This document shows positions 12,023 to 24,000 of a stretch of DNA of 64,000 nt, piece after piece. The notes under the pieces are model-generated. The model was not told the origin of the DNA. It saw nothing but the letters and a program-made list of their open reading frames with translations, and did not search any database. Made by a program: the position numbers and the translations under genes. This stretch comes from Acorus gramineus (Eukaryota > Streptophyta > Magnoliopsida > Acorales > Acoraceae). Positions within the stretch are counted from its first letter, which is position 1. Every line of letters begins with the position of its first letter. The stretch spans positions 13,177,314 through 13,241,313 of the forward strand of contig CM060854.1 in the NCBI GenBank assembly GCA_030737835.1. Direction: 5' to 3'.

Positions 12023-12036
12023 TAGAGGACGCTCAT
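12022..12036 (-). promoter_or_regulatory. uORF overlapping the FKBP start codon
   Basis: A four-codon upstream frame starts at ATG 12034-12036. Its TAA shares one base with the main ATG (TAATG, 12020-12024). Such an overlap can limit initiation or allow reinitiation at the main start. No other in-frame ATG lies just upstream, so MEEIDED remains the best N-terminus. The effect on translation is inferred. Confidence 0.4.
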
Positions 12037-12797
12037 GATCACACAGAGAGAGAGACAACACTGTTATTAGTGTTTATTTAACAACCCACGAGTGGGCACC
12101 GAAACCTCACCCCCCACGTGTTGCTCGTGTTATATGGTGATGGTCCTTCAATTGATCAGATCCGTTGAACCCGTGTATTATTCCCGAAATCTGAAGAAGT
12201 AGATTTCATGAGATATCTGGCGCTGGGCCGTTCCGGCGATTTCATTTACGGACCGGTGGAGACAGTCCGGTGTGCAATTTGGACAGATTGAGCACAACCC
12301 CATTCTAATATGATCATGATTTTGAGTTTGAATTTTAGCATTCAAATTCAATCTAAAGATTAATCCAAACTTAATTTGAATTAAAGATTCAGAAAACTAG
12401 AAACAAACCGGATCATATAGAGAGTGATAAATTTTAATAAAGTTCTAATTGTCTAAATAACATCTTGTTAAACTAGTCCATCGGATTGGATTTAAATTGA
12501 ACTTTTTAAGTTTGAGAACTGATTGGGTTAATTTTGGACTAGAAGATTTAGCTTCAACCCGATTCATTCACCCATCCTTTTTATTTACAATCCGACACGA
12601 CAAGTCCATCATATAAACGGACCGGGCCGGGGCCCGGTTACATGGATAATTCGTGCTTGATTTGAGACCGGAAACATCCACCACTGGTAACCGTCCGATC
12701 TCAGAGACCGCCGTCAGATCCACTCTACAGAGACACGCACACGGGACAATAAAACCCTGCGAGGACTTCGTCGGTTAGGGTTTCCAACCGCGCGAAA
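12037..12797. promoter_or_regulatory. Head-to-head promoter region, FKBP gene / RPL37
   Basis: The two genes diverge from this ~760-bp space. Seen: a G-box core CACGTG at 12115-12120 on the FKBP side, GGGCC-type site II-like motifs near 12225 and 12625, and a telo-box (TTAGGGTTT, the complement of AAACCCTAA) at 12775-12783 right before the L37 start. Known: site II plus telo-box pairs are typical of plant ribosomal protein promoters. Whether the promoter is truly shared is inference. Confidence 0.5.
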
Positions 12798-13339
12798 ATG
12801 GTAGGCCCGTCTCCTCTTCCGTCGGTTCTGATTCATGTTTCAATCGATCGATCTGACAGTGATGATTTTGATTTCAGGGAAAAGGTACTGGAAGCTTCGG
12901 GAAGAGGAGGAACAAGACGCACACGCTGTGCGTGAGGTGCGGCCGCCGCAGCTTCCACCTTCAGAAGAGCCGTTGCGCCGCCTGCGGTTACCCGGCCGCC
13001 CGCACCCGCAAATGTAATGCAAAACCTAATCAATCCCATCCGTCAATGTTTTTATTAGATAGATCTGAATCACGTGATCTGATTTGATCTGTTTTGTATG
13101 AAAGACAACTGGAGTGTGAAAGCGATAAGGAGAAAGACCACCGGCACTGGCAGGATGAAGTACCTCCGCCACCTCCCCCGCCGCTTCAAGTCCAACTTCC
13201 GAGAAGGTGTTGTTTGTTTTACTCTCTCTTTTAACTCTCTCATTTTGTTGTTTGAAGAGAAAAAAAAAATAATTCGGTATGTGATGAATTAGGTACGGAA
13301 GCTGCTCCAAGGAAGAAGCCGACGGCACAGTCGGCTTAG
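12798..13339 (+). CDS. RPL37: 60S ribosomal protein L37 (eL37)
   Basis: Four coding exons: 12798-12800 (only the ATG), 12878-13013, 13105-13206 and 13293-13339. They total 288 nt, giving 95 residues, the normal size. Every intron is GT-AG. The product is the small zinc-binding protein of the large ribosomal subunit, which contacts 5.8S/25S rRNA. The C4 zinc motif (C-V-R-C-G about residues 19-23 and C-A-A-C-G about 34-38) is intact. Also seen are the diagnostic [15 protein letters not shown] and F-R-E-G-T-E-A-A-P blocks. A telo-box just upstream fits co-regulation with other ribosomal protein genes. Nothing suggests a pseudogene. Confidence 0.95.
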
Positions 13340-14366
13340 TTCTGAGGTTCTTTTGGTGAATTTTTTGTGTCGACTTATTTGTAGTGCTTCTCTCTGTTTC
13401 TTTCTTTCTTATGGTTGATTTAGTTGGCCCTTTGAGAGTTTTAGATGGATGTTCTCTTGGTTTTATGTTTTCTTATATGGATTTTGGTTGTTCATTGTGG
13501 GTCTTTGTATTAAAATTATCATCTTTTGAGAACATCTTTGATGGTTGGGATAGCTTTATATTGAATACCTAACATGACCAGTCACATTGAGTGTCTTGCT
13601 TTTGATATTTGATGTTATTTTATCAAATTCTGCTTCTCTGGTCGAGGTCCTCGTGTTGTGATTTTAGTATATGACCTCAGATTTCTGTCTTGGGTCTTGC
13701 AACTTGTGAATTGGGACAATTTTGTAAAATGGTTTTTGCATTTCTTCAACAATCCACTGTTCATATGTATGTGCCTGTGGATGAACTTAGGTAATTGTTT
13801 TAGATTTTGCATGTACATTGAAAATTCAGCCGGTTCTTAAGGCTTACCTATGACCTGAGTCATTAAAAGCATTCCTCTGTTTGTGCTCCATTCCTGTTAG
13901 GTTCGAAAATTGGATATTGCACCCACTGCTGGTTTAGTACCATATCACCCTTCTATAGAGCCCCAGGTTCTGTTTTTACAACAGCAAACTGGACTGGTAC
14001 ATCACTCAATTGGTTAACCTGTTTTAATTTTGTACTAGATGACATTTAGAAAGTGGTGTGGACGAGCGTGTGACTTATCTGATGATCTAAATAGGTTATG
14101 AAAACATTATGTAGAGGATTTTAAGGATGAAAAGAGCTGGAACTTCGTAGTGCAACATTGCAAAAGATTATGAGCAGAAAAAATGTTTTTCTCCACTATT
14201 ACATGGGTACAACTGGACAAGAAATGTGCTAAGACAAGGATTTCAACCATATCAATCCCTTGTGTGTTGTATGTGTAGATGAGTGGATTTCTTATCACCC
14301 TCAAGTAAAATGAAATCAAGATGCAGGTGGACGTAACCTAAAATGTTGTTTATTAATGTTGAGGGC

Positions 14367-14437
14367 TTGATCATCTTATGTGGATTAATTGATTTTGATT
14401 CTTGATCATCTTATGTGGATTAATTGATTTTGATTCT
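14367..14437. repeat. Two-copy 35-bp tandem repeat
   Basis: The 35-bp unit beginning TTGATCATCTTATGTGG occurs twice in direct succession with no mismatch. It looks like a recent local duplication. Confidence 0.85.
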
Positions 14438-15340
14438 ATATCTTCACCTTGTTACATGATTAGATTTTTGGCTTGGACTTTCTTCTTTTTTTCTGGATGG
14501 ATATCTTTCAGAGTTTCCAGCATGCCCTATATATTGCATGTGCAAGCTGCATGGTAACTCTGTGACTTGTTTTCTTAATTTTATGATTTGATTTTGTTTA
14601 TGCAGCTCATACCAATCTCATCAGTCTCACAGGCATGCTAGATTATTGGACCTTTTTTCCTGTCACTTGCACAGTGAGACGATTCATATTGTCTGTGTTC
14701 CTGTATAACTATTATAAACTGTTTTTCTCTGCCATTGTTGTGCTTGATATAGATAACAAGAGCACTGGTATCTGGGATTAATTCATGCCTTGCCTTTTAT
14801 CTTTCCTTCCCATCACAACACAATTTGAGGTCCTATATTGGGACCTTTTCCATGCACTAGGTCCCAGTTTATTTACTGAGCTCTATTACTCAGTCTTTTT
14901 AGAGTCACAAATATAGTCCTATATATCTCTTTAGCTTCTTCACTCACTGTATCGAGATATATACCTCGTTAAATTTTTTTCATAATTTTATAAATGATTA
15001 TGCATCATCTTTTATCAAAGTATATACGTCATCAAATGAGGTATATGATTTTTAGAAAAATGAAAACATGTGTGGTCTGCGTTTTAGACTGTGTAACATT
15101 TTCCATTTACTGTATATATGTTCCTGGGATTGAAGTTTCTGTGAGTAATAGTTTGGGTTTTTTGTCTGAGAGTTCAATGCAGGATGCTAAGAACTATTAG
15201 CAGTATAAACTTTCCATCCATGATAACTCAAATCATCCAGAAGCAGTTACTATACGTAAATGAGAAAAACCACAATAGCGGAAGAGAGAATTACGCAATT
15301 ATATTGAAAGTAGTGGTTGTACGTTGTATGATTAGTCTGA

Positions 15341-15561
15341 GGCTCCGTTTGGCATGGAGTTTGCCTCGAATTTGCGTCGGCAAACACCAAGACTTGCATA
15401 CGCTCAAATAAATGAAATTCGCAGCTTCTGTGTTTGATTTTATTTTGTATGATTAGTGTGTATTTGTTGGTCTCTTCGCCAACGCTAAAAAAAACCGCTT
15501 TAGCAGTATGCCCCTGCCCTTGGTAGACACGCTGGCTCAAGAAGATCTCCCAAACGGAGCC
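15341..15561. mobile_element. MITE-like unit with 12-bp terminal inverted repeats
   Basis: GGCTCCGTTTGG at the left end and its exact complement CCAAACGGAGCC at the right end bound a ~220-bp non-coding segment. The terminal sequence resembles hAT- or PIF/Harbinger-derived MITEs. No clear target-site duplication is seen at either boundary, so the family stays open. Confidence 0.6.
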
Positions 15562-16366
15562 CGCATTGGATCAAAATTAAGTGCCACTCATTTCTGAGTT
15601 TTCGATCTTACCCATATAGCTATGCATCTGTACCAGGAACTAGCTATAATTTATCCGAAATTGATTAATGCAATGGGTATTCCCTGCATGGGCAAATAAT
15701 AATCAGATCGAAATGTATTTTTCACATATGTGCAACTGTGCAATTAATTTATATATATCATTAAATGTAAGTGTGATGATTTAAAAATAAAAAAATTAGT
15801 GCCCAAGGGGTTTGATCCTTGGACGGGTGCAAACCGGTTACCAAAATTAGGTTTGGGCAAGCGAGTAATTTCATTAGGGTCTGAACTTGCTTAACATTAG
15901 CTGAGCTCTTTGAGAAAATTCCTCTGATGCATCCATCTTAAAACAACAGAAGCAGGGTCATGAATACAACACTTTTGCAGTCGTTTTTTTCGTAGACACT
16001 ACATCATGTAACACTATATATACTTTATTATATATTTTCTATTACAAAGAAAATGTAGGCATTCAATTCATTAAAATATGTATTTTATTTATTATTAAAA
16101 CATGTATTTTATTTAACAAATATATTTGCAAAAGTGATTGTAATGATGACTTAACAATTTCCTAAAAACAAAATCGTAGCCTATGAGAAGGGTGGTCATT
16201 CATCTCTGTTCACATAATTGTGCTGCTTGAATGGGGGGTATCTATAATCTAGTTAAACCATACCAGCTGAAAACTCAATTTTTTTTAAAAAAATCAGTTT
16301 AAAAAGTATGGTTTCGTGTAAAATAGTTTAATAAAAATTAATTCTTAGAAAACTCACGTTCTTTGC

Positions 16367-17250
16367 TTTTAAAAAAGGAAAAATACAAATAACTCCATGT
16401 AAACTGTCTGAAGTCCATACAACCTTTTTTTAATAAACGGATGTAACGTTAATGGTTTTTCTCAATCATTTCATGTCTTCAAATTATGTTTTGGTGCATT
16501 GCTTTTGTTCTAGTTATTTTTTTTTAAGTGTTTATCATATTCTTGTGAGCTTTCAGAGAACCTATAAACCCTCATTTTCAGAAATTAATATATGGTTGGG
16601 ATTCTTATTCTGTTAGCTTTCCAACGCATCTTTCAGATTAAGAATCAGATGTGTATCGGTAAAGTTATGAACAAATTTGTGACCATGGGTCTGAGTGCAT
16701 GTTCCTGGACACCTGAACTTGGAGCCCTCGACGGCTCATGGTCGGGCCGTCGAGATCGATGGCTCCCTGATTTTTGCTAAAGTTCATATAACCCCCCCCC
16801 CCCCCTCCCGAAAGCATCTATGTAAATCCAAATATCCCCCAAAGTTAAACTTCTGTTGATAGATGAAGAATATTCTGTAAACATTCTATTTGATCCCTAT
16901 TGAAAATACAGTATACCAAAAACCTTATTCAATTTATTTAAAATGTAAAAAATAATATGTAAATAATGATTTTACTTCTTGAAATAGATTATAAAACCTA
17001 TGAGAAAGGACAAACTCATCATTACTGAGAATTTTCTACATTTTTATCACATTGAAGGTTTTTTTGTATACTATGTTTTCAACAAAGGTTATTTTTTTCA
17101 TCAACAGAAATTTAACTTAAGAAACTATTTAAATTTACATATAGAAGTTTTCAGGGGGCTATATGAATTTCAGAAAAAACCAAGGGATTATATGGATTTC
17201 AAACAGTTTATTACAAGGGGTTTATATGAACTTTTCCCTTTAAAAAATAT
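16367..17250. repeat. Long inverted-repeat unit
   Basis: The segment 16778-16925 and the reverse complement of about 17041-17250 align over most of their length. Shared blocks include AAGTTCATATAA(C), TCTATGTAAAT, GTTAAACTTCTGTTGAT and AGTATACCAAAAA. A further partial copy of the outer arm (AACTGTCTGAAGTCCATA) lies at 16367-16430. Transcribed, this would form a hairpin of roughly 150-200 bp with mismatches. No coding sequence is present. Its origin is probably a fold-back or MITE-type element. Confidence 0.6.
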
Positions 17251-17455
17251 ATACTTCTATACTAAAAACTGAAGAAAAAAAATAATTACGCAGGCTTTAC
17301 CAATAAAATGTTTAGCCTTCCCGATTTCTAGTAAAACAAAATCACGTGAAGACGGATTTCCAAATGGCCTTTTTAAGTCCTCAAACAGCCCCAGAATAGT
17401 AAAATCTCAAGATAATCAAACAATCAAGGTTCCATGCTCCTTGTAGCCTATGTAT

Positions 17456-17517
17456 ACAATAAAAAAAAATACGATATACAATTAAAAAAAATACAATATA
17501 CAAATAAAAAAAATACA
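17456..17517. repeat. A-rich short tandem repeat
   Basis: Three imperfect units of about 24 bp containing AAAAAAAATACAATATACAA. Simple-sequence expansion. Confidence 0.6.
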
Positions 17518-18018
17518 TGGCATACGTAGAAGCACTTATTTGGAGTTATTAGAATCAGCCCTGCTGTATAACACGCAACACACACCCCGGCCCACATCCC
17601 CCCCCCCCCCCCCAAACAAACCCTAACCCAAAAACAAAAAAAATAAAAAATTGGCTTGTGAAAGGAATACAAATACACAAAGAATTGATGCTGAATCACC
17701 ACCATTTGAAAGAATTAACTATGCAAACCTAACTACCAAAAAAAACAAGCACTTCTCCTCTTAAATCAAAGCTAATAACTGAATGCGGGGCAGAACAAAC
17801 ACATTCATCACCGCAAACAACCACCGCTACAAAACCACATATGCTGAAGTCAGTTACCCCTCAGTCCCGACCTTCTCAATCAGCTATTATTGCGTAAGAA
17901 AGTCCAAACTCTCGATGCCAGCAACAGTCACAGGTCAAGGCATATTTTTCGAATGGAGCATGAATCCTGTCAAAGCATACACAGACCAAAAGGCACTTGA
18001 CTTTAATTCATGAACGAT

Positions 18019-21000
18019 TTAGGTTCCTTCAAAGACCCCAAACTTTTCCTTCTCTTCATGGCATTGCCTGACCACATCATCAAGTTCGGGGAAACCTGAT
18101 AGTAGGAGCAATTCGAGGAGTTCAATTGCCAGGTGCTTCATACAAACAGGTGACTGCATAAAAAATAAAAAAAACAGTAGCAATTTGTCAGAAGTGAACA
18201 CACACGTCTAAGGGACAACTCCATTTTCCAATTAGTATGAACAATTTAATACTAGGTTGAATATAGTTTTTGATACATCCATATATCAATTTGGAATTTA
18301 AAAAAAAAAAAAAATTCTTCTTTAGCTTGTTCAAATGGTGACATTAAAGATGGCATTCAACCATGTTTTCAATATTGAAATTTACCTGTAAAAAGAAGTA
18401 AAGGTCGTGTGCACCCTGTTCGTACTCCTTTCGACCAACAAGGCCTACAAGGGCAGAAGGAGCATTATCTGCACGAAGAGAAGATCACTTGTGTGTTAAC
18501 AATTAAGTAAATCAGTCCATAAAACGACAACTAGACAATAAATTAATGAGTTTCTTTTTATGAGGTGGGGAAAAAAAGATAAACTTCCATTTTTTAATGA
18601 CGCTTTACATGCAAACAAACATATTATGTCTGATTATGAGATACTTGTCCACTTTTGCATCTGCTTTCCTCTAAAATGATTGATACCGATATTTTCCCAG
18701 CCGTTTCCCCCTCTATTTTTAACAATTAAGATCATTTGGTGAGTCAAAGCTAGATGTTGATTGCTTGAGGAAATATCGATAGTCTTCCATTGAACTAACA
18801 CATAAGAAATTTCTGTCGAGGGAATGACAACAATTCCATTTAAAATGAGGTATGGAAATGTTTATCCCCCAAACATATAATTTCATCAAGAAACATTACA
18901 CAAATTTCCATGCATTGGAAGACTCTTATGAAGTAGGAAAGAAATCTGTGTAGATGAACACCATTCTTGCATGAGCATGGACATGGTGTTTCTCCAAATG
19001 GAACATCAAAATTACCATCATAGGATACATGAAAGGAAATGAGTACTGATCTTACCAATCATAAGCTCATAAACAAACTTTGCACGACGATCCGCTTCTA
19101 GCTGCTGCTCAGGGGTCAATAAACTGTTTGCCATTTGGTCATTCTTTTGAGGGTCCCCTTCTTTAGGTGAAGAGGTCGGTGCGGGTCGTCTACGCTTTGG
19201 ATGTTTTGTTATAAATATTCCATCGGGCCAAAGGATCTACAACATACAAGTGCACAATTTAAAGCATAAATTTACAACATCTATGATAAGGAAAAACATA
19301 GCATTCCTGCTGCTTACAAATTATGACGGGAATCTATTAGAACATCCAACATGAACAAAAAGAGAATGTGAACTTTCAACTAATTTCATGGTAAAATAGC
19401 ATTTGAAATTTCATAGTTATCTGCTAAAAATAGGCACCATACACACAACTAAGCATACCCAAGCATATTTCCAAACATTAAGGAAAAAAATGTCAGATTC
19501 CACGTCATGAAAAAATAAAAAATCCTCAGAATAGCCAAGCATTTTTCCAATACTTTTATAGTTTGGCCTTATGTTCATACCATGCCATGGATCCTCCTTG
19601 GTGAGCCTTTTCAATCATAAGTCTGTCATCTCTCATAAAGTCAATTGCATACATGTTATACAGACAATGTGATGTGGGTAATAAACCAGAAGAGTCCTCT
19701 GAAATAACTAGTTGATAAAATATCAGGAAAAATTGATGCACACACACAAAACTGGGTTGATAACAGGTTTAAACCTCATTTGAATAATTTATCTGATTAA
19801 CCAAAAAAGTTCGTGGCTATGATGGTGGTGAAATAAGGCAACAACTAAACATATGAACTTAACAAAAGGCTTTATGGATTACCTTCTCAATTCGTTCAAC
19901 TGCAGAAGCAATCACTGATCCCTTTCTCAAAAGCTGTATTTTTTCAATCAACCAGTCATCAAATGCATCTCCCATTCCCAACTGTAGTATTTGTTTCGCC
20001 ACCCAAAATGCTTGACGTCTTCAGCAGAGAAGAAAGTCATGTTGTTAAAGATTACAGATGGAATAACAAGAAAATCAACTGATAAAGAAGCTCCAAGTCT
20101 ACAAGTGGAAAACAAAAGGTATTTGCTTCCTTGGATTACCTAATCCACCCACCATCTTGAAGCTGGAAAATGACATCCACTAAATCGAGTATAGGAGCAC
20201 TCAAGTTAGGGGGCACCCACTGCATATAAGCCAGTTTTGTCAAACAAAACACACAAACAAATGCAGTTGAACTCCAAATCACACGAACAGAAGAGGCAGC
20301 AGCATATTCAATTCAGGAGTATGGATCAAAGTTATACATAATCATTCCGTACAGAACATGCAATTTTAGTTAAAAAAATTGGCTGACTTAATAACAAGAT
20401 AAGTATATAATTTACCTCAGTAGGTATGCTGGGATCAGCAGCAGCTTCTGAAAGGAACTGAGATGGTACCTCTTCACTCTCTGTACCTCTGACCAAAACT
20501 TTAACAGGCTTCTCAGATTTGTTAAATGAAGAACCACTCTTTCGAGGCCTATCATCAAAATCCTTTCCAGAGCCATCACTTTTTGCAGAAACAGTCATTG
20601 GTTCTGTAATTTTTGTTTTTGACTTAAAATTTCCTGATTCAGAATTTTGCTTTGTCTTTGAAGAAGACTCCTTACATATCGATCCAATTTGTTCTCTGAC
20701 GATGTCTGATTGGTCCTTTGCAGGATCCACTGATCCCTGGACCATCATGCTTTTCTCATATGGCTTCTCATCTAGTTTAACTTCCATAGAAGTGAAGAAA
20801 ATATGTTAGCCAAGAAAGTCCTAATAATAAGAGGAATGTATGACATATGAGGTTCCAAACTCACCTGATAATGTCTGTCTAATAGAGAGAGAGTCCAAGA
20901 AAACATATGTCTGTTCATTTAATAGAAGTGCACCAGAAATTATTCCCAATGTTATTGAATGGGTGGATGGGAAAAAGGCAAGAAGAACGAATAGGAAACT

Positions 21001-24000
21001 GTAGTACCTGAGAATCGACACTAAGGAAATCCCAAACTTCAATGGATCCCGATACAGTTGGAAGCTGGAGAAGCTTCTGAAAAAGAGAGACATGATCAAG
21101 AGAGTTCAAGGATAATAAAGAGCGAGAATGAAAATGGTTGGTAGAAAAAAATCTTCAAATTAAATTAACTCATTAAATGTTCTCTCTTTATGAACACATA
21201 TATGAAATTCAAGGTACAAGCAGGATAATACACATGCCATTGAAACTAGCACCACGGCAACAGGACCAACTCCTTAATTCATAGTTCTGATCCTAGTGGT
21301 CGTCAAACTACCTGGAAGCATCCAAACTCATTTTTTATTATGTTAATTCATGTGGTGATGGTATAATTGTAAAACTTCAAGCAGCCCTGCCACTCCCCCT
21401 TACAACCTGATGTCCTCACCACATATGAAGATTAAAAACTCCAGATTAGCACCAGAAATATGTCAAAAAGTAAATCCACTGAAAATGGTATTGACATCAT
21501 TTCTTGATGTCTTGCTTCATGTGGTCAGTGTATAAAAAAAACACAACCCCCCACCCAAAAAAAAAAAAAAAGAACAAACCAAATTGTGATGTATGTTATC
21601 AAGCGGAATGTTTAATGAGCAGCAGTTGATACTAGTCCTTAGGCAGTCCTCATTCCAAATAAGAAAATTATACATAGGCACATGTCTTACCTTCAAATAT
21701 TTGTCAAGTAGTTTAGATCTTTCTTGAATAAGAGGCGCATCTAGGCCTGATGAGAGAAAATGCTTGGGTGGCAAACTAAGATTGTATTCAGGGAATTCCT
21801 TTAGACGACGATGCAGTTCCTCAAAATGACGGAACCTAAAAATAGAGAGTCAAGGCTCAAAAACAGACCATAAATTCTCAAATCAGTAAATAAATGTAAC
21901 AGATTCACAAAAATAATTAATAAATTTTGTTGGGCACCTTCTTTTGATGGACCAATTATTGTTATTTACATCTGTCACAGAGATAGAATACACAGCAAAT
22001 AATCCGGAACCACTCTTCACAATGTTGGCCCCTAGCACCTATAATTTAACAAAAAAAAAAGTGCATCATCACACCGCAAGGCAACCAGCATAACCTTGTT
22101 ATATTTTAAAGATGAACAAGGACGTAAAAAGGAGAGAAATGCATCATAATTACCTCACATCTCAATTTTAGGAATGAATCTGACAACACAGAATTTATAG
22201 GAGATTCCAAAGAGTTGTGAGGACATGATGCTGATATGTATGATGCAGAAGAAGAGGCAGATGCTCCACTGTATATTCTACCCCAGTCATCCACCGCAGT
22301 GTCATCGCTAAACTCATCTTCTCTCACATCTCCTTTTGATGGATTTAAAACATCCAGACCATCTCCCAGCAAGAATGATGTTCTTTCAACCTCTTGCCAT
22401 GTGGACAACTTTTGACTGCCGATTCTAGACCTTTTTCTAGCTAATCGTGTTCTAGATGTCCTATGGCAATCCAAATCCTTACTGTTCGTCTTCCCCGGAT
22501 GGACTTCAGAGCTCTCAAGAGGGTGTCGTATGCGGGAAACAATGGCATTCCTGGTGTTTTTGCTATCCCAGACTTTCGTTCCTGGGGAATCAAGACCTGT
22601 GACGACGTTGCTTTCATCATCATCAGTTGAATAAGAGCTCTCACTGTCCAATTCAGAATCATCCTGAATGAGATCCTGGTTTAAAGTTCCTTCATATGAT
22701 TCAGCTTTCAGATGATGCAGTCCATTTTTACCAGTGTAGTTATGCAGACTTCCGACCACCTGATCCTTGAGCTGGAGAGAATCAACCTTTCTCTCAGATC
22801 TGTCATCCTGTGCATCTGGAAATTGATAATTAGATGACACACTCATGCATGCTGAAGCATCAGAAATACCTTCAGATGCATTCTCAACACGTTGTTTTTC
22901 CAATCGATCTGCTCCTTCCTTTCTTTTATAGTTCCTCCCCTTTGTCCACATGTTTTCAAAATGTTCTGGAGCCAGTGCCTGAGTTTTTCTTTTAGACATT
23001 ATATCTAACATCTGTCCCCATTCGCCAGATCGTTGACCAGAAGTGATTCTCCCATCAACAGCTTGGGTACCTGAAGGCAGAAAACTGCCACTTGGGGATG
23101 ACCCAGCAGTCCCGGAAGCAATATTCAAAGGCATCGAGTTGGTATTATTCATGCCAACTGAATGCTTCGCAAAATTATAACTTATGTCCCTTGGAAGTAA
23201 GTAAGTACTCTTCTGCACGTGATCAGCAGAGGGATTAACAGAATGGTTGTGTTTCAAAGGGACAAGTTCAACCCCCACAGTATGGTCTATTATCCCTGAA
23301 AAGTAATCCCCTGTGATCCTTGCAGTAGGTCCATTTGGCTTGACTGATGTTGTCTCTTGGGCTAGAGGTGTGACTGCTCTATCGGCCTTTTGGGTACGAG
23401 AAAGAACCACAGATTCAATCCTTTCATTGATAAACCTGACTTGTGAGTTAAAACCAGGAAGATTAAATTAGACGGAAAAAAAACAAAGAACCAAAGAATG
23501 AAGGGAAATATTATAATAAAAAAGGCCAAACCTGGGGTTAGCTAAGTTCAAGACAGGTCGTATAACTGCACAAGCGAGAAGCTCTCTAACTGTACGCCGA
23601 AAAAAGGAACAGCGCAGATCTTCTTCCTTGAAAGTGAGTGACATTAGCCCACTCATTAGATGCTGCAAAACCTAGGAAAATGGATACTGGTTATTATATA
23701 CCTAAGCAACAACCGAGAAGTTCATATGTCCACTCCCTTGGAAATATAGTTAAAAGGCATAATAGAACTCAAATTGAACTACCAAAAACAATATATACAT
23801 AAGATTACACAGCACAGTAGAAGTAATTAACAAACAAAAGAGATAGTGAGCGAACCACACACTTTGAATAATATATCAGGCAAAACAGAGTTATGAACAT
23901 TTGTGCCTGCTTTGTAGTAAATCAGTCCAATAAATCGCAAAATAAGAAATTGTAGTTCAACGCTTTATTATCTATGAAAAGTTGGTGGTATTATGCCCGA

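Larger units (their letters stand above)
13340..18018. other. Intergenic, repeats only
   Basis: About 4.7 kb between RPL37 and the PX gene. The first few hundred bases should hold the L37 3' UTR. Beyond the elements listed separately (tandem repeat at 14367, MITE-like unit at 15341, inverted repeat at 16367, A-rich repeat at 17456) I see AT-rich sequence with only short, unsupported open frames. C-runs lie at about 16791-16805 and 17600-17613. Confidence 0.5.

Noticed and set aside
11669-12061. An N-terminal extension of the FKBP protein upstream of the MEEIDED start
   Set aside because: The extension would begin with GTG, not ATG. The 3' part of that frame reads through the intron-1 donor. 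The ATG at 12020-12022 gives a model with all exons in phase.
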